64,000 nucleotides of DNA, from contig KV419419.1 of NCBI GenBank assembly GCA_001630475.1, positions 126,601 to 190,600 of the forward strand, written 5' to 3'. The notes under the pieces were generated by a model. The model was not told the origin of the DNA. It saw only the letters and a program-made list of their open reading frames with translations, and did no database searches. Position 1 is the first letter of the stretch. The number at the start of each line of letters is the position of its first letter. Position numbers and translations under genes: made by a program. Shown piece by piece: positions 50,765 through 61,118 of this stretch. The DNA is from Sistotremastrum niveocremeum HHB9708 (lineage: Eukaryota; Basidiomycota; Agaricomycetes; Sistotremastrales; Sistotremastraceae).

Positions 50765-51280
50765 TAGGGTTTTAAAGTCCGGTCACGACTGGACTTTTTC
50801 CATTTTTGCCCATGACTGGCAACTGCCGGTCCGGTTGCCTGCCAAAATTTTGGGCAACTGGCAACAGGACTGCAGTTGTGGTCCAGCAACCAGTTGCCAA
50901 AAAGACCAGTTGCCTGACCAGTCATGGCCACGACCTGAGGTCACAACTGGTCTAAGCCATTATTTTAATCAATTATATATTACTTTTGGGTCTTATTAGT
51001 GGTCATATAGTGTCTAGTAACACATAGGAACACTATATAATACAATATATGATGAATATATGCCCATAAATACCCACTTGACACTCAAAATACCCTGTGT
51101 ATACCCTTTCTCAGGGCCCCTCAGGGTCCTCAGTCACGACCACGGTTGCGACTGGTCATGACTGCAGTTGCCGGTTGCCTGATTTTCAGAAATCCAGATG
51201 ACCGGCAACTGCAGTCCAGTCACGACCCCACCACGACCTTCGGTTGCCTGCAGTCACATGGACTGGACCTTCGAACTCTA
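50765..51280. mobile_element. hAT-type MITE, 516 bp, with 8-bp target-site duplication
   Basis: Flanked by a perfect 8-bp direct repeat ATCACGAT (50757-50764 and 51281-51288). Ends are imperfect inverted repeats: TAGGGTTTTAAAGTCCGGTC at the left, and TAGAGTTCGAAGGTCCAGTC read inward from the right. The TAGRG start and 8-bp duplication are hallmarks of hAT elements. Subterminal copies of GTCACGACTGG, GTCATGACTG and GGCAACTGCAGT occur in both orientations. The middle (50950-51110) is AT-rich. There is no coding capacity, so it is a non-autonomous derivative. Confidence 0.85.
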
Positions 51281-51475
51281 ATCACGATCCCCCCGATCCC
51301 CTGTCGCCCACTCTCTCAGCCCAATCCTGCGTTTGGATTGAGCTGTCTGAGATCTCGTCAGCGTTGTGGTTGATCCTGTCCTTGGATCATCTCAACCTGA
51401 CTCCGTACTCGCCCGATTCAGCCCGTCAAGACCCCGTGAACGCAAACCTAACACCCTAACGCACCGAGTGGTCTC

Positions 51476-53548
51476 ATGTCTGCTCGATCAAGTCAGTATT
51501 CTCTTCTACGCCCATCCTTCCTATGATGACATAGTATTGACATTTCGTTCCAGCACCCGCCGATATCGCACGCATTCCGGTTGACTTCCCTCCCTACACT
51601 CACCTCTCTTCCCCCAATGTGACCCACTATTCTCCCATCACCCCACAAATGGACCTTCGCATGCGCTCAGATGGGCGCTACGGTGCAGCCGACCACGGAT
51701 TACAACCCCAAATCTATTGGCTTGACTATCCACACCTCCCTTACATTCCAACGGCGTCACATCCTCGGTATACATTATATTCCTTCCTCTGGCGCCCTCT
51801 GAGAGACGAAGATCTTGCTTCTCCACCGCTCGACACCTCAGCATCGTACAGACGCGCATTCACCGAACAGGGTCACCGTTCCGTAGCCTTCCAAACAGCT
51901 CAAATTTGCAGTCGCGCCCGATATATCGCCGGACAAGTGGAAGCACGATGTTCTCCTCCTCACCTCCGCGGCTTCTACGAACGTATCAAGTTCGCCGAAG
52001 CAAGGACTCTTCTGCTTTCCGAGCCAAACACTTACATACAGCTCTCCTGTCTCTGGGGACAGTTGCAGCGTGTATGTCTAGAGATCGCGGCATATTCGGA
52101 ATACCTCGATATCCACTACCGTCATCGCCCCTCTTCTCCCACTTCGACCAACTGGTACGTAGGCGCAGTCACGATTGATGAGAAGATCGTCGCTGAGCTC
52201 TACGAACACGGGCTCCCGGTCTGGCAATTGAAGTCTGCCCAGCCCGACGACTGCGATGTGCCAGTCTTTGAGAAATGCCTGCAACCGTCGTTCGCCCCGA
52301 CTTCACCACACTTACCTGCCCTTCAACATGCGGACGTATTCGACAGAACAAACTTGGTTTGGATTCATGAGACCGACAAAGAGATCACTATGGACTCCTC
52401 AGTCTATGCCGTGCAAACCCTGCCCAACACGTCCCGAAATCGGATCGAGACAAGCGTTACCCTGCCCCGCACCCACGACTCTACTGCCCACTCACCGAGC
52501 TCCACAGTGGGATCCCCTCGATACCAACCTTGTGGGTCGCTCACGTTATCCACACGCCCAGATTCACTTAATTCTCGTGTTAGACCCCCAACAGCAACCG
52601 ACCCGTTCCACAAATGCCCCGGACAGTAACACTGTTGCCTTCACGCTTCCCGCTAATGTTCCGGAATGGTCAGCGGCAATAGCTGAATGTCAAGCCCTTC
52701 AACTCCTTCCGTCCCCAGCACCTGGGCGGCTGTACATTGTTCCCCCCAGCCACATCTTTCTTGTCAAGGACCGACTCAAGCGGCTCCGGATGGTCGTGAA
52801 CTGGCTTCATGTCCGAGAATCATGGTTCGCTAGGATTCAAAAGATGGATCCGCAGGAAGCGTCCATTAACATACAGGGCTGGCGGGATTATTTGACGCAC
52901 AGTCCTGACAGAGGCTCCCTCCAACGATCCACGGCCAATCTCTCCGGACGGAAAGCTCAGAAGAAGGCGCTCAGCGTGAACAGTCTTCTCATCTTCCATA
53001 CACTCCTGCCTAATGGTGTGCCCCAACTCGATCGTTATCGTGACTACACCTGGTTTGGGCACACACTTGATTCCGAGGACCCAGAACAACAGGTAGTCAC
53101 CGAGAGACTGGTCCTCTGGGAGATCGACGAACTAGGTTTTCGTTATGATTTCTTACGACTCGCTCGCCATTTCACCAATGCTCTGTCACTCCCGGAAGAA
53201 CGGCACGCGCTCCAAGAAGAGGCCGTATACAGGATATGGAGCGCTTTCCCCACACGCGATAAGATGTTCATTGATGGCAAACCACCCGGTGATTGTGGCC
53301 TGGGTTCATTCATTTGGAACTTCAGCATCCCTTCTCTTGAAGCTGCTCGTCACGTCGTCTCGACTTGGCCTAATCCGCCACGGGAACTCCTTTCACCGCT
53401 GCTCACACCGCCCGAAGCAAACAATCTCCTCGTAGTGCGTCATGTGCAACAGAAACTCGCACAATTTTATTGTCAGACATACGTTAAGATTTTCCAAGCT
53501 GCGCCTGTCTTGCCTTCGCAGCTTCCACTTCCATTCGTCTCGCTATGA
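51476..53548 (+). CDS. Element 1 protein B: unknown, basidiomycete transposon-associated type
   Basis: Start exon 51476-51491 (MSARS) joins 51554 through a GTCAGT/CAG intron to give TPADIARIPVDFPPYTHLSS. A second intron, with its donor around 52401-52430 and acceptor at 52507, links to the exon starting WDPLDTNLVGRSRYP. The total is about 640 aa. Recognisable blocks are YAAYSEYLDIH-like sequence, NWYVGAVTIDEKIVAELYEHGLPVW, PEWSAAIAECQALQLLPSP, YIVPPSHIFLVKDRLKRLRM, VNWLHVRESWFARI and CGLGSFIWNFSIP. From memory, proteins with an N-W-Y-V-G-A ... G-x-P-V-W block recur in Agaricomycete genomes as repetitive hypothetical proteins, which fits cargo of a transposon. No catalytic motif is recognised. 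Its stop lies only 31 bp from the stop of the convergent integrase. Confidence 0.7.
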
Positions 53549-53579
53549 CAACCTCTGTACTGAATCTAGAAGAAATACA

Positions 53580-55262
53580 TTAATAATCCCATGGCAATTG
53601 TCCAGCGTGTGCCTCAAGCAATGTCAAGACTTCGGCATATACATTCATCCCAACCTGGTTGTCTTCCCGCATGACGTTGAACTCCCCGATCACACCTCGA
53701 GCCCACGCAACTTGCGCCTCCAACAGATCATGCGCGTCTGCATCCTCTTCACCGTTACCATTATCCTCCTCGGCTTCATCCTCATCTACAATTTCGTCCT
53801 CGTCTTCATCTTCTGGTTCCATGTCCTCACCATCATCGACGCCATAGTCTGGATCTCCAGCTACCTCCGCTTCCGCATCTCCGGGATCTGCCTCCCAATA
53901 ACCCCCCAATATTGCTGCCTGGCGAGAGAGAGCATAACGAGCGTTGGGAGGTCGATGTCGAGTCGTTCGCAGACCGTGATGATTCCAGGTGGCCACTGCT
54001 TCGTCCAATGAGGCCTGGATGCGAGGTTGATATACCAGAATCATTGCCAAGCGATGAAGCCGATTCTCCAGAACAAACAAGTCCCTCTCACGCAGATCAC
54101 GAAAGATAGTAGCAAAGACCCGAATGGTAGTCTTGCCAATATCTCTCCACATACGTTCGATACGTATATTGTGAACTGATCTGTCGCCGAGTGAGCCTTG
54201 CGATCATTCCACATAACAGCAACCACTCACTTTCCTCGCAGATACGAATATCTACCGCCATTCTCTCCTCCCCAGTGCTCAATCATCTTCTGCTCCACCA
54301 AGTTGTTCTCAGTGCCAAAATCGGCTCGAACTCGACTCGGCCACCCAAACTCTTGAATTCTTGGCTCAAAGCAGTCCCACACGGTGCGTGCCAGCTTATT
54401 GATTCGACATTCGGCATATATAATCTTGCGGGAATAGCCATCAACGCAGCCGTGGATATAGAAGCCAGATCGGACGAGCTTCTCGTTACCGTCCATGTGC
54501 CAGAGGGCATTCGAACCTCGGACTTGGTATTCGCGTCGATAATTCACCAAGTCATGACTAACAGTGCGTTGGCTTGGTAATGATAATGACATATATCCAA
54601 TGAACTCACAACTCTCGAAGAGCACGCACATCCACTCGATGCACACTCGCTCGCAATCGATCACGAGGTACTTTGTGGCCAAGACTTCGAAGATGCCCCA
54701 TCAATAGCTGTTGACCATCATCGGGGTGGTTGCCAAAGTATGCGTCGCAAATTACGTCCAGAGCATCGTCGGTGATGTCTGAATATGGTTCAAAGGTCTC
54801 GATCTCGGCGTTCTTGAACTGGCGATAAATGGTGGTCCGATGAACATGAAACACCCCAGCTATGTCGTCCCAAGTATTTCCCTTCTGATGCAAATCTAAA
54901 ATGATCTCCAGAGGCAGCGCTTTTGGTGGCCGACCTCTGCGACCATCACGAATCACTTCAATCCGGGGTGCTCGGTCGACGGGTGCTAGGTTGGCAAGCC
55001 GCCGCACCAAGTCAACAATCAAGTCAAGAACCTCAAGCATGTCGACACGTGGTACGAGTGGGTCATGCAACCCGATGAAGATGGGTAAAAAGGCACGTAA
55101 TCGTCGTTCGACATGCTCACGATCGAGATGATTGCCCTGAGGATATCTTTGTAGGAGATGTTGCGCGCGTGTGCAGTACTCTTGGGCACTGCGATAGAGA
55201 CGAAGGAGTCGGTCTTCGGCTGCAGCGGGGTCCATCAGAGTGGGGCAGTTATCAATTTTCAT
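53580..55262 (-). CDS. Element 1 transposase with retroviral-integrase-like DDE core
   Basis: Three exons, 55262-54610, 54557-54231 and 54180-53580, sum exactly to 526 aa. The N-terminal part is helical, then an AT-hook-like GRRGRPPK and a helix-turn-helix (LDLHQKGNTWDDIAGVFHVH, then RTTIYRQF). The catalytic core shows WHMDGNEKLVRSGFYIHGCV then DGYSRKII (first Asp), VRADFGTEN (second Asp) and HNIRIERMWRD (Glu), the DDE triad of rve-type integrases. The C-terminal part continues with WNHHGLRT and a long Asp/Glu tail. It cuts and joins transposon ends; no zinc finger of retroviral type is seen. All three triad residues and all frames are intact, so the element may be recently active. It is related to, but clearly distinct from, the integrase at 59395. 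Confidence 0.88.
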
Positions 55263-55669
55263 GGGTAAGATGGTGGCATATATACTACAATACAGGAGTT
55301 AGCTGACGGAACGTCCCTAAAGGCGACAACTCCTCGATGGACGGATGTCTCGGAAAACTTCATTAGAGAGAGAAAGTGCATCAACGACCGATATAGATAT
55401 ATGGTGCATGCTTGTGCGTACTTAGGGGCTATCAAACCCTACCCCTGTTGCCTGAGACATGCGCCGCGCACAATCAACAAGTCTTTGCGAAGTTCAAGTT
55501 CGGTATCAACAGAGCATAACAATGATGTCAGTGACCTTCCTAAAGCGGCAAAGACATATTTGTCCTTGTTATGGTTGGGCCGAGACACATCGTTGAGGGG
55601 AGGGAGAGCACACCATTGAGTCGTCTGTGTGATTGCCTTGACGATGGAATCACGGTGAGAGTGGAACTG

Positions 55670-55912
55670 AGGATAGGAATGAAGGGAGAGATATGGGGGC
55701 AAAGTTTTGGGAAAACATTGTGTGGGGTAAAGTTTGAGGGAAAGATTTGAAGGGGAAAGTTATGGGGTAAACATGTTCGGGCAAAAAATAAAGTTGTGAA
55801 ACATTGATATTCTGAGCGGGTCAAGTTGGAGGGTAAAATACATTGAGGGTAAAGATTGGGTGTGTGAGAAATGTTTGGGGTAAACATGTGTCACGGGGGT
55901 AAAGTTTCGATT
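55670..55912 (-). repeat. Right subterminal motif array of Element 1
   Basis: About ten copies of GGGGTAAAGTTT and variants (GGCAAAGTTTTGGG, GGGGTAAAGTTTGAGG, GGGGAAAGTTATGGGG, GGGGGTAAAGTTTC). They are the inverse of the left array motif and are spaced 15-35 bp apart, just inside the right inverted repeat. Confidence 0.75.
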
Positions 55913-55935
55913 TATGCAACGCTCGGCTTGCCATA
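55912..55935 (-). repeat. Right inverted repeat core of Element 1
   Basis: Reverse complement of 44318-44341 with a single mismatch. It is followed outward by CACACACAAACAC, which is also mirrored in the left end. Confidence 0.85.
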
Positions 55936-56254
55936 CACACACAAACACTCAACTATCACACACAACCCTTTTTTTGCAAGTCGCAAAACACAAGTAGCAG
56001 AATGTCACACAACATATGTTCTCACCAGTACACACGCACAACCGCAAAATACACACACAAGCCCCAAAAAAAGCATCGAGGCTGAACTCTCTGTACATTT
56101 GATACATTGGAGAAGCGCACACAAACATCCATTGTTAAATACACACACAGTGGATCCATTATTAAATACACACACAGTGGATATAGAAAGAAAAATGCGC
56201 GCACAGACCAAGCAATCTTGTTTCTGAATTTTCACACAAACGGTCGTCCAAAAT

Positions 56255-56596
56255 TCAACTTCAATGGTGCAAAACCAGCACGAGTTTGGTATATTGAGAG
56301 AGAGCTAAATTCTAGTGAGTGTTATGCTACAGATTGTGTGATAAGGGCGCAAATGAATGAATGAATGAATGAAAGGTGAGTAGTCCAATGATGATCATGA
56401 TGATGATGATGAAAAATGGAAAGAATATTAGAGAGTGATTGATGATAATGATGAAAAATGCAAGGAATATTAGAGGGTGATTAATCAGGAGAAGGAATGA
56501 CGCAAATGACGAAGATCATAATGTGAGGGTATCCAAAGAAAAGAGAAAAGATCATTAAGAGTGAATATAGTTAATGAAGATGATTAAGAAAAAAGA
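56255..56596. other. AT-rich spacer with microsatellites
   Basis: GAAT tetranucleotide repeats (about 56354-56372) and GAT repeats (about 56394-56412), then AT-rich sequence with two similar segments (GAAAAATGGAAAGAATATTAG and GAAAAATGCAAGGAATATTAG, about 75 bp apart). No gene. Confidence 0.5.
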
Positions 56597-58057
56597 TTAA
56601 TTGCCAGAGGCATTACGAAGTCGACGGACTGGGGCAGGCAATGGAGCGACGAGGGCCAGGAGGTCTGGCAGCTGGGGGTGGGGGTTGGGGTCTGCTGGCG
56701 TATAAGGGGGCAGGTCAGCATCAGCAGCTCCTGTGCCATCAACCACCCTCAGAGCAAACTCATGTCGGACGACTTGAGTGGGCCTTGGACGAGGAGGAGG
56801 GGCAGGTTGGGGAGCAACTTCGACTGGAGGTGGTGAGGGGGTTGTGGAAGGAGGAGTAGGTGGGGGTGATTGACGGGCAGACTGACGAGATGAGCGACGA
56901 GGTACAAGTACCTCAATGTTGCTGCCCCCTGGCTCAGGACCCTGGTAGTCAGTGTCTTCGGTGAGATCCATGGGATTCTCGACCTCATCACCTGCTTCCG
57001 GGTCATCAGAGGAGTTGTCGGAGATGGAGGCGGTGTCGTCGTCACTGCTGATGGTGATGGCAGGTTGTTTGCTCTTGCCCTTGTTCTTGACGACCGGTTC
57101 TGGAGAAGTGAAGTGTGAGAAGAGGATAATAAGTCAGAATATTCACTTACCTGCGACCTCCTCCGGCACTGTCCTCCACACATTTCGAACATTGTACGGA
57201 AGATTCTCGAAGGTCTCTGCAGTTGCATATCAATAATCATAGAAAAGGAAAAGAGAAAAAATGACGCACTGAAAGTCAGAGCAATTGGGAACCGAAAGAG
57301 GTTTTCTTGAATATATTGCCCATCAAAGAGCTCCTTATCCCCAGCAAGATCGTCGAGCCCATCTTTGGTGCTCCTCAAGGGAGAGATGAGCTCCAGGGCA
57401 GGGGGGTCCTCGTCCGGATGCTCAGCTACCCACTCTGGGTGGCGAGCCTTCCAGAGTGCGATTAGCCATGCCTTGGCTGGTGGGAAATGGTCCAAGAACC
57501 ACTCAGCCAGCTGGGCAGGAGAGAGAGAGAAGTCGAGCTCGAGTTTGGAGTGGGAGGGGGTGGTGGAGACCAGGAGGCCCTGAGCCTTGAGCTCCTTGCG
57601 GTTACGATCACTCGTCAACGGCCACTGGACGTTGACGCTCTACAGTCTGTTAGCAAATAGAATAAATATAGAAAGGAAGACAACTTACTCGGAAGGGATA
57701 GAGGATTAACTTAGCAATGGGCTTGGGCTTCTTCACCTTAGCCCGTAGCACCTTTTGACGACCATTGCGACCAGGACCGGCATCGCGTACCTTAGCCGTG
57801 GCCAGGAGCTGCCTGAGCTCGGACGTTGCAGCACCCATGCTGCTCTCCCAGGGGGGAGGTTGGGGCTCCTTGATGGTCGCAGAGCGCTGGCGCTTGTTGT
57901 TGCCTTTGACAAATTTTCCGTTCGCACTGCGAGGTTGGTTGCGATTGTCGACAGGGGTAACACTGTCTTGAGAGTCGGTCCGTTTCCTCTTGGGGGCCGC
58001 CAGCGGCTCCTGTGTTGTTGAGGCTGACGTCGCGACAGGACGAGAGGGAGACGACAT
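56597..58057 (-). CDS. Element 2 protein C: low-complexity, unknown function
   Basis: Three or more exons, from ATG 58057 to TAA at 56597. The N-terminus is basic and Ser/Thr-rich (MSSPSRPVATSASTTQEP, then KRKRTDSQ), with a possible nuclear signal. A folded segment follows (KLELDFSLSPAQLAEWFLDH, then FPPAKAWLIALWKARHPEW). The C-terminal third is acidic then proline-rich (PPPTPPSTTPSPPP) and ends VRRLRNASGN. Splices near 57640-57688 and 57222-57268 keep frame. I do not recognise the family. It lies beside two other genes that end in an integrase, so it is probably transposon cargo. Confidence 0.6.
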
Positions 58058-58200
58058 TGAAAGAGTGTAATGAAAGAGGGAAAGAGAAAGAGAGAAAGAG
58101 AGAGAACGACAAAAGACAATTTAGCTCCGACATGCAATGAGGAGAACATGAGGCTGCTGACACATTCTGACAAATCTACGGATCACATGAGCTGACGTCA

Positions 58201-59330
58201 TCAGAGCTGCTCAGCCTGAACAGCAGAGTCGATAACGTCGTGAGGAACATCACATAAATCAGCCACTTCAACCATGCCCTCCCTCAATATATCCCTCTCC
58301 TCTTTCATAGCACTCCGGAATTCATCAGCCGTAATGGCCGGACCATAGCACGGGTGCTGTCTGTGAGCGTCGAGAAGATGCAGGATATTGGCACCAGTGT
58401 CTGGTTGCTGTGGATGAAAGAGACGGATAGTGAGACCCCAATACAACCTATCCCACTCCCTCTGACATTCCTCCTGCTGTCGGTTGCACTGGTGGACCAG
58501 TTCCGGCTTGGAACATAAGTTCGATTGCCGGACGTTCAGAATTTGACCGCGAATTGAATTAAGAGCACGAGTCAGCTTTGGACCCAGCCTCTCATAATCA
58601 TCGACAGTGAAATCTTCGAGAGGAATGGCGAGGACTTCTTTCACTGAATTGATAAACCAGTCGTAGATGGAGAAATCGATGCAAGTGATGAGTCGAACGG
58701 TGCCGTGGATGGTATCGTCGGCACTGACAGCCTCCAGAGCACCCTGTTTCATCTCAACAAACTCGTATGTGGTGGAGACAAAGAGAATGGAGAGCCATTC
58801 GGGCGTTGTTGACGGCTTTCTGTGACTCATGTAATTAGTAATTGGAAATATCAGAAATATAAATTAGATAATACCGTAGATGTGCGAGATAGCCCAAAAA
58901 CATGTCCCAGTGTTTTGGATCTTCAGGAAACACTACTTCATGTTCTTGTTTCTTAATGAATGCCTTGAACTTCTTTGACATATGGCACAAGAGGTGCGTT
59001 GGATATTCGAACACTTTGGATCCAACCTAATCGATCATCAGCAACACGTTCAGATCGTTTGACGATCTGGCCCACCTTAAAGTACAGAGTTTCTCGACTG
59101 TGTGCAGGGCACTCCACAGGTCCAGCCTGGCTTAGATCTTCAGCTTCAGCAGGCGATGAAGTGGGTTGCATGGCTAGATCTGCGTCGATCTGAGATGCTG
59201 ATCCAGGTGATGCCGGATATCTTGTTTGTGGCTGGGAGGGTGGTGGAAAGCTTATATTACTGTCGAAACTCTGCTCAGATATCAAATGAGCATTGGTTGT
59301 TGACTGAGGCTGAGACGGTTGTGGGAGCAT
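58201..59330 (-). CDS. Element 2 protein D: unknown function
   Basis: Start ATG 59330 (MLPQPSQPQSTTNAHLISE), stop at 58201. The main splices join ...SRETLYFK to VGSKVFEYPTHLLCHMSKKF and ...HWDMFLGYLAHLR to KPSTTPEWLSILFVSTTYEF. A Ser/Pro/Gln-rich N-terminal tail of about 85 residues precedes a helical, charged body (for example DDYERLGPKLTRALNSIRG; QQEECQREWDRLYWGLTIRL) ending in SAVQAEQL. No motif is recognised. It is transcribed away from the integrase at 59395, with 64 bp between the two start codons, so they must share a promoter region. Confidence 0.6.
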
Positions 59331-59394
59331 GGTGGTGGTCAACTTTGAAAAGATTATCGCGGAGATCTAATCCAAGATCAGCTTTGATAGAGCA

Positions 59395-60868
59395 ATGGCC
59401 GCGCCTCAGCATCCATTCCCTGCAGCACCTGTGCATGAGAATGTCAATGTCATGGACGGTTATACTAGAGTGAAAGAAATCTGGGACAGAGGTGCACGAT
59501 ATCTTGCACAAGAAGAGCCTGATCCCCTCCGTCTTAGGATCACAGCCGACGAGTTGATGGATCTAGACGATCTCATGGAAGCTCTTGTTGAAGACGTCGG
59601 CAATGAAGAATGGACTACACAGCTTGCTTGCTCGATCGTGTTTATGGACCATTGTTTGAGAGAAACTGCTGCCAGAATGGGCGAACAGTAAAGTCAATTT
59701 TCCTTCACATGTCCAGATGTTCACTATTTTCAGAATCCAAGCAGAGGCAAACCGGATTGAGGCTGTTGAGGTTGTACAGACTGGAAGAAGGGGACGTCCA
59801 AAGAAGAGAATTGATGAAGAGATCCTCCGATCAATGCTAGCCAACCACCGATCCGCAACAATTTCTGAAGTTGCTCGACGACTTGGTGTTCATCGGAACA
59901 CTGTCTTGAACTACATGCGAGAGTATGGAATCACCAGAGCATACAGCAGGATGAGTGACAATGCCCTGGATGACCTCATCCGAGTTTTTCGGCAGCATCG
60001 GCCAGATGCTGGGATCAGATATGCTCATGGATTCGTTCGAGATAAGGGATTTCTAGTCCAAAGAGACAGGATCAAAGCTGCCCTCAAGAGAGTTGATGGT
60101 GTAGGGGTCCAACTCCGTCGAAGGGGAGCTGTTCAACGACGGAGATATGAGTCGGATGGTCCCAATTTGGTCTGGCACATGGACGGTCATCACAAACTTA
60201 TTCTATGGGGCATTGTCATACATGGTATGATTGACGGATATTGCAGATCAGTAAGCACATATTATTTTGTCAGCAATAGTAGCTCATCGACAACAGATTG
60301 TTGGATTGCAAGCCAGTTGCACCAACAGAAGCTCTCAGGTTCTCCGGGTGTTCCACAAAGCCATTGGCATATATGGAAGGCCTTGTTGTGTGCGCGGAGA
60401 CAAGGGTGGTGAGAATTTTCGGGTGGCATTGGAGATGATCCATGTTCGAGGACTCAACAAGGGTTCATATTTGTTTGGGACGTACGTGCTCTGTTTTGCC
60501 ATTGCTTCAATAATTAATATCAAATCAGATCAACTCGCAACACAAGAATTGAACGCATATGGAGAGAAGTAGGTGCCCAATTTGGCAGGAGGTGGAAAGC
60601 ATTTTTCCATATTTTGGAAGATCGATTTAATCTCAAACGCGAGAATCCGTACCATCTGTGGATTCTCACTTCTCTCTTTCTCTCGGACATTCAAGAAGAT
60701 TGTGAAAGGTTCCAGAGGGAATGGAACAATCATCCCATGTCCACCAGAGGTGTCGGCGAAAAGTCACCCTTTGTAGGTTTTAAGGCATCCAACGAATATA
60801 GGCAAAAAGAGTACATTCGCGAGTATATTCGCGCGAGTACTCGCCCGGGATCTTCCGGCGAGTACTGA
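59395..60868 (+). CDS. Element 2 integrase-like transposase, C-terminus replaced
   Basis: Exons 59395-59687, 59734 to about 60249, about 60297-60481, and 60531 to 60868, all in phase. N-terminal helical domain, then GRRGRPKK (AT-hook-like), helix-turn-helix ATISEVARRLGVHRNTVLNY, and the integrase core WHMDGHHKLILWGIVIHGMI then DGYC (first Asp), VRGDKGGEN (second Asp) and NTRIERIWRE (Glu). After REWNNHPMSTRGVGEKSPF the frame leaves the family and reads through repeated CGAGTA sequence (EYIREYIRAS) to a stop at 60868, so the normal C-terminus is missing or displaced. Sequence similarity to the Element 1 integrase is clear only in the core, so these are two different families of one superfamily. 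Confidence 0.8.
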
Positions 60869-60950
60869 GTTACAAGATTTCATTTTTCGGTGAGTACGAG
60901 TATTAACCGCGAGTACTCACGAGTATCCGGCTAACACTCGTGGTTTAATT
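60795..60950. repeat. Cluster of GCGAGTACTCG-type repeats
   Basis: Many overlapping copies of CGAGTA, GAGTACTCG and their complements (GCGAGTATATTCGCGCGAGTACTCG is split between 60828 and 60846). They occur exactly where the integrase frame loses its family similarity and before a strongly AT-rich block (60945-61030). Probably the end of an inserted element. Confidence 0.5.
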
Positions 60951-61027
60951 AATATTATTTAATTTAATATCATTTTTATTATTTCAATATTATATATATT
61001 ATCATTTATTGAAATATTATTTTCAAC

Positions 61028-61118
61028 AGCCAGCATTGAGAATCGAACTCGCGACCACAAAATTGTCGCGAGCGCCCAGCATGCCACGAGTAAGCACGCT
61101 GAGCTAGATAGTCGAGTT
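61028..61118 (-). repeat. tRNA-like sequence, possible SINE head
   Basis: Read on the minus strand it has TAGCTCAGCGTG (A-box-like), then a CTCGCGAC...GTCGCGAG hairpin and GAGTTCGATTCTC (B-box-like), followed downstream by an AT-rich tail. The D-arm cannot be folded normally, so this is not a functional tRNA gene. Confidence 0.4.

Larger units (their letters stand above)
44229..56254. mobile_element. About 12-kb integrase-bearing DNA transposon (Element 1)
   Basis: The limits rest on inverted similarity. An outer ATTTTGGA block lies at 44229-44236 and, inverted, at 56247-56254. Next come GTGTTTGTGTGTG tracts in both ends. A 24-bp core at 44318-44341 (starts TATGGCAAGCCGGGCG) matches the reverse complement of 55912-55935 at 23 of 24 positions. 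Further in, both ends carry many copies of an AACTTTACCCC-like motif in opposite orientation. Inside are three genes with intact splicing and frames: 45239-49180 (+), 51476-53548 (+) and the integrase 53580-55262 (-). No gag, reverse transcriptase or protease is present, so this is a DNA transposon rather than a retroelement. Exact termini and target-site duplication are not resolved. I cannot name the superfamily with confidence; integrase-like DDE elements of the IS3EU or Ginger type are candidates. Confidence 0.75.

Noticed and set aside
50780-51240. Repeated GTCACGACTGG and GGCAACTGCAG units as a CRISPR-like array
   Set aside because: Units are in both orientations with irregular spacing, in a eukaryotic genome, and lie inside a MITE with a clear 8-bp duplication.
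44229-56254. Element 1 as a retrovirus-like or LTR retrotransposon, because of the integrase core
   Set aside because: No gag, protease, reverse transcriptase or RNase H, no direct long terminal repeats; the ends are inverted, so it is a DNA transposon.
61028-61118. A functional tRNA gene
   Set aside because: The A- and B-box-like stretches are present, but the D-arm and acceptor stem do not pair.
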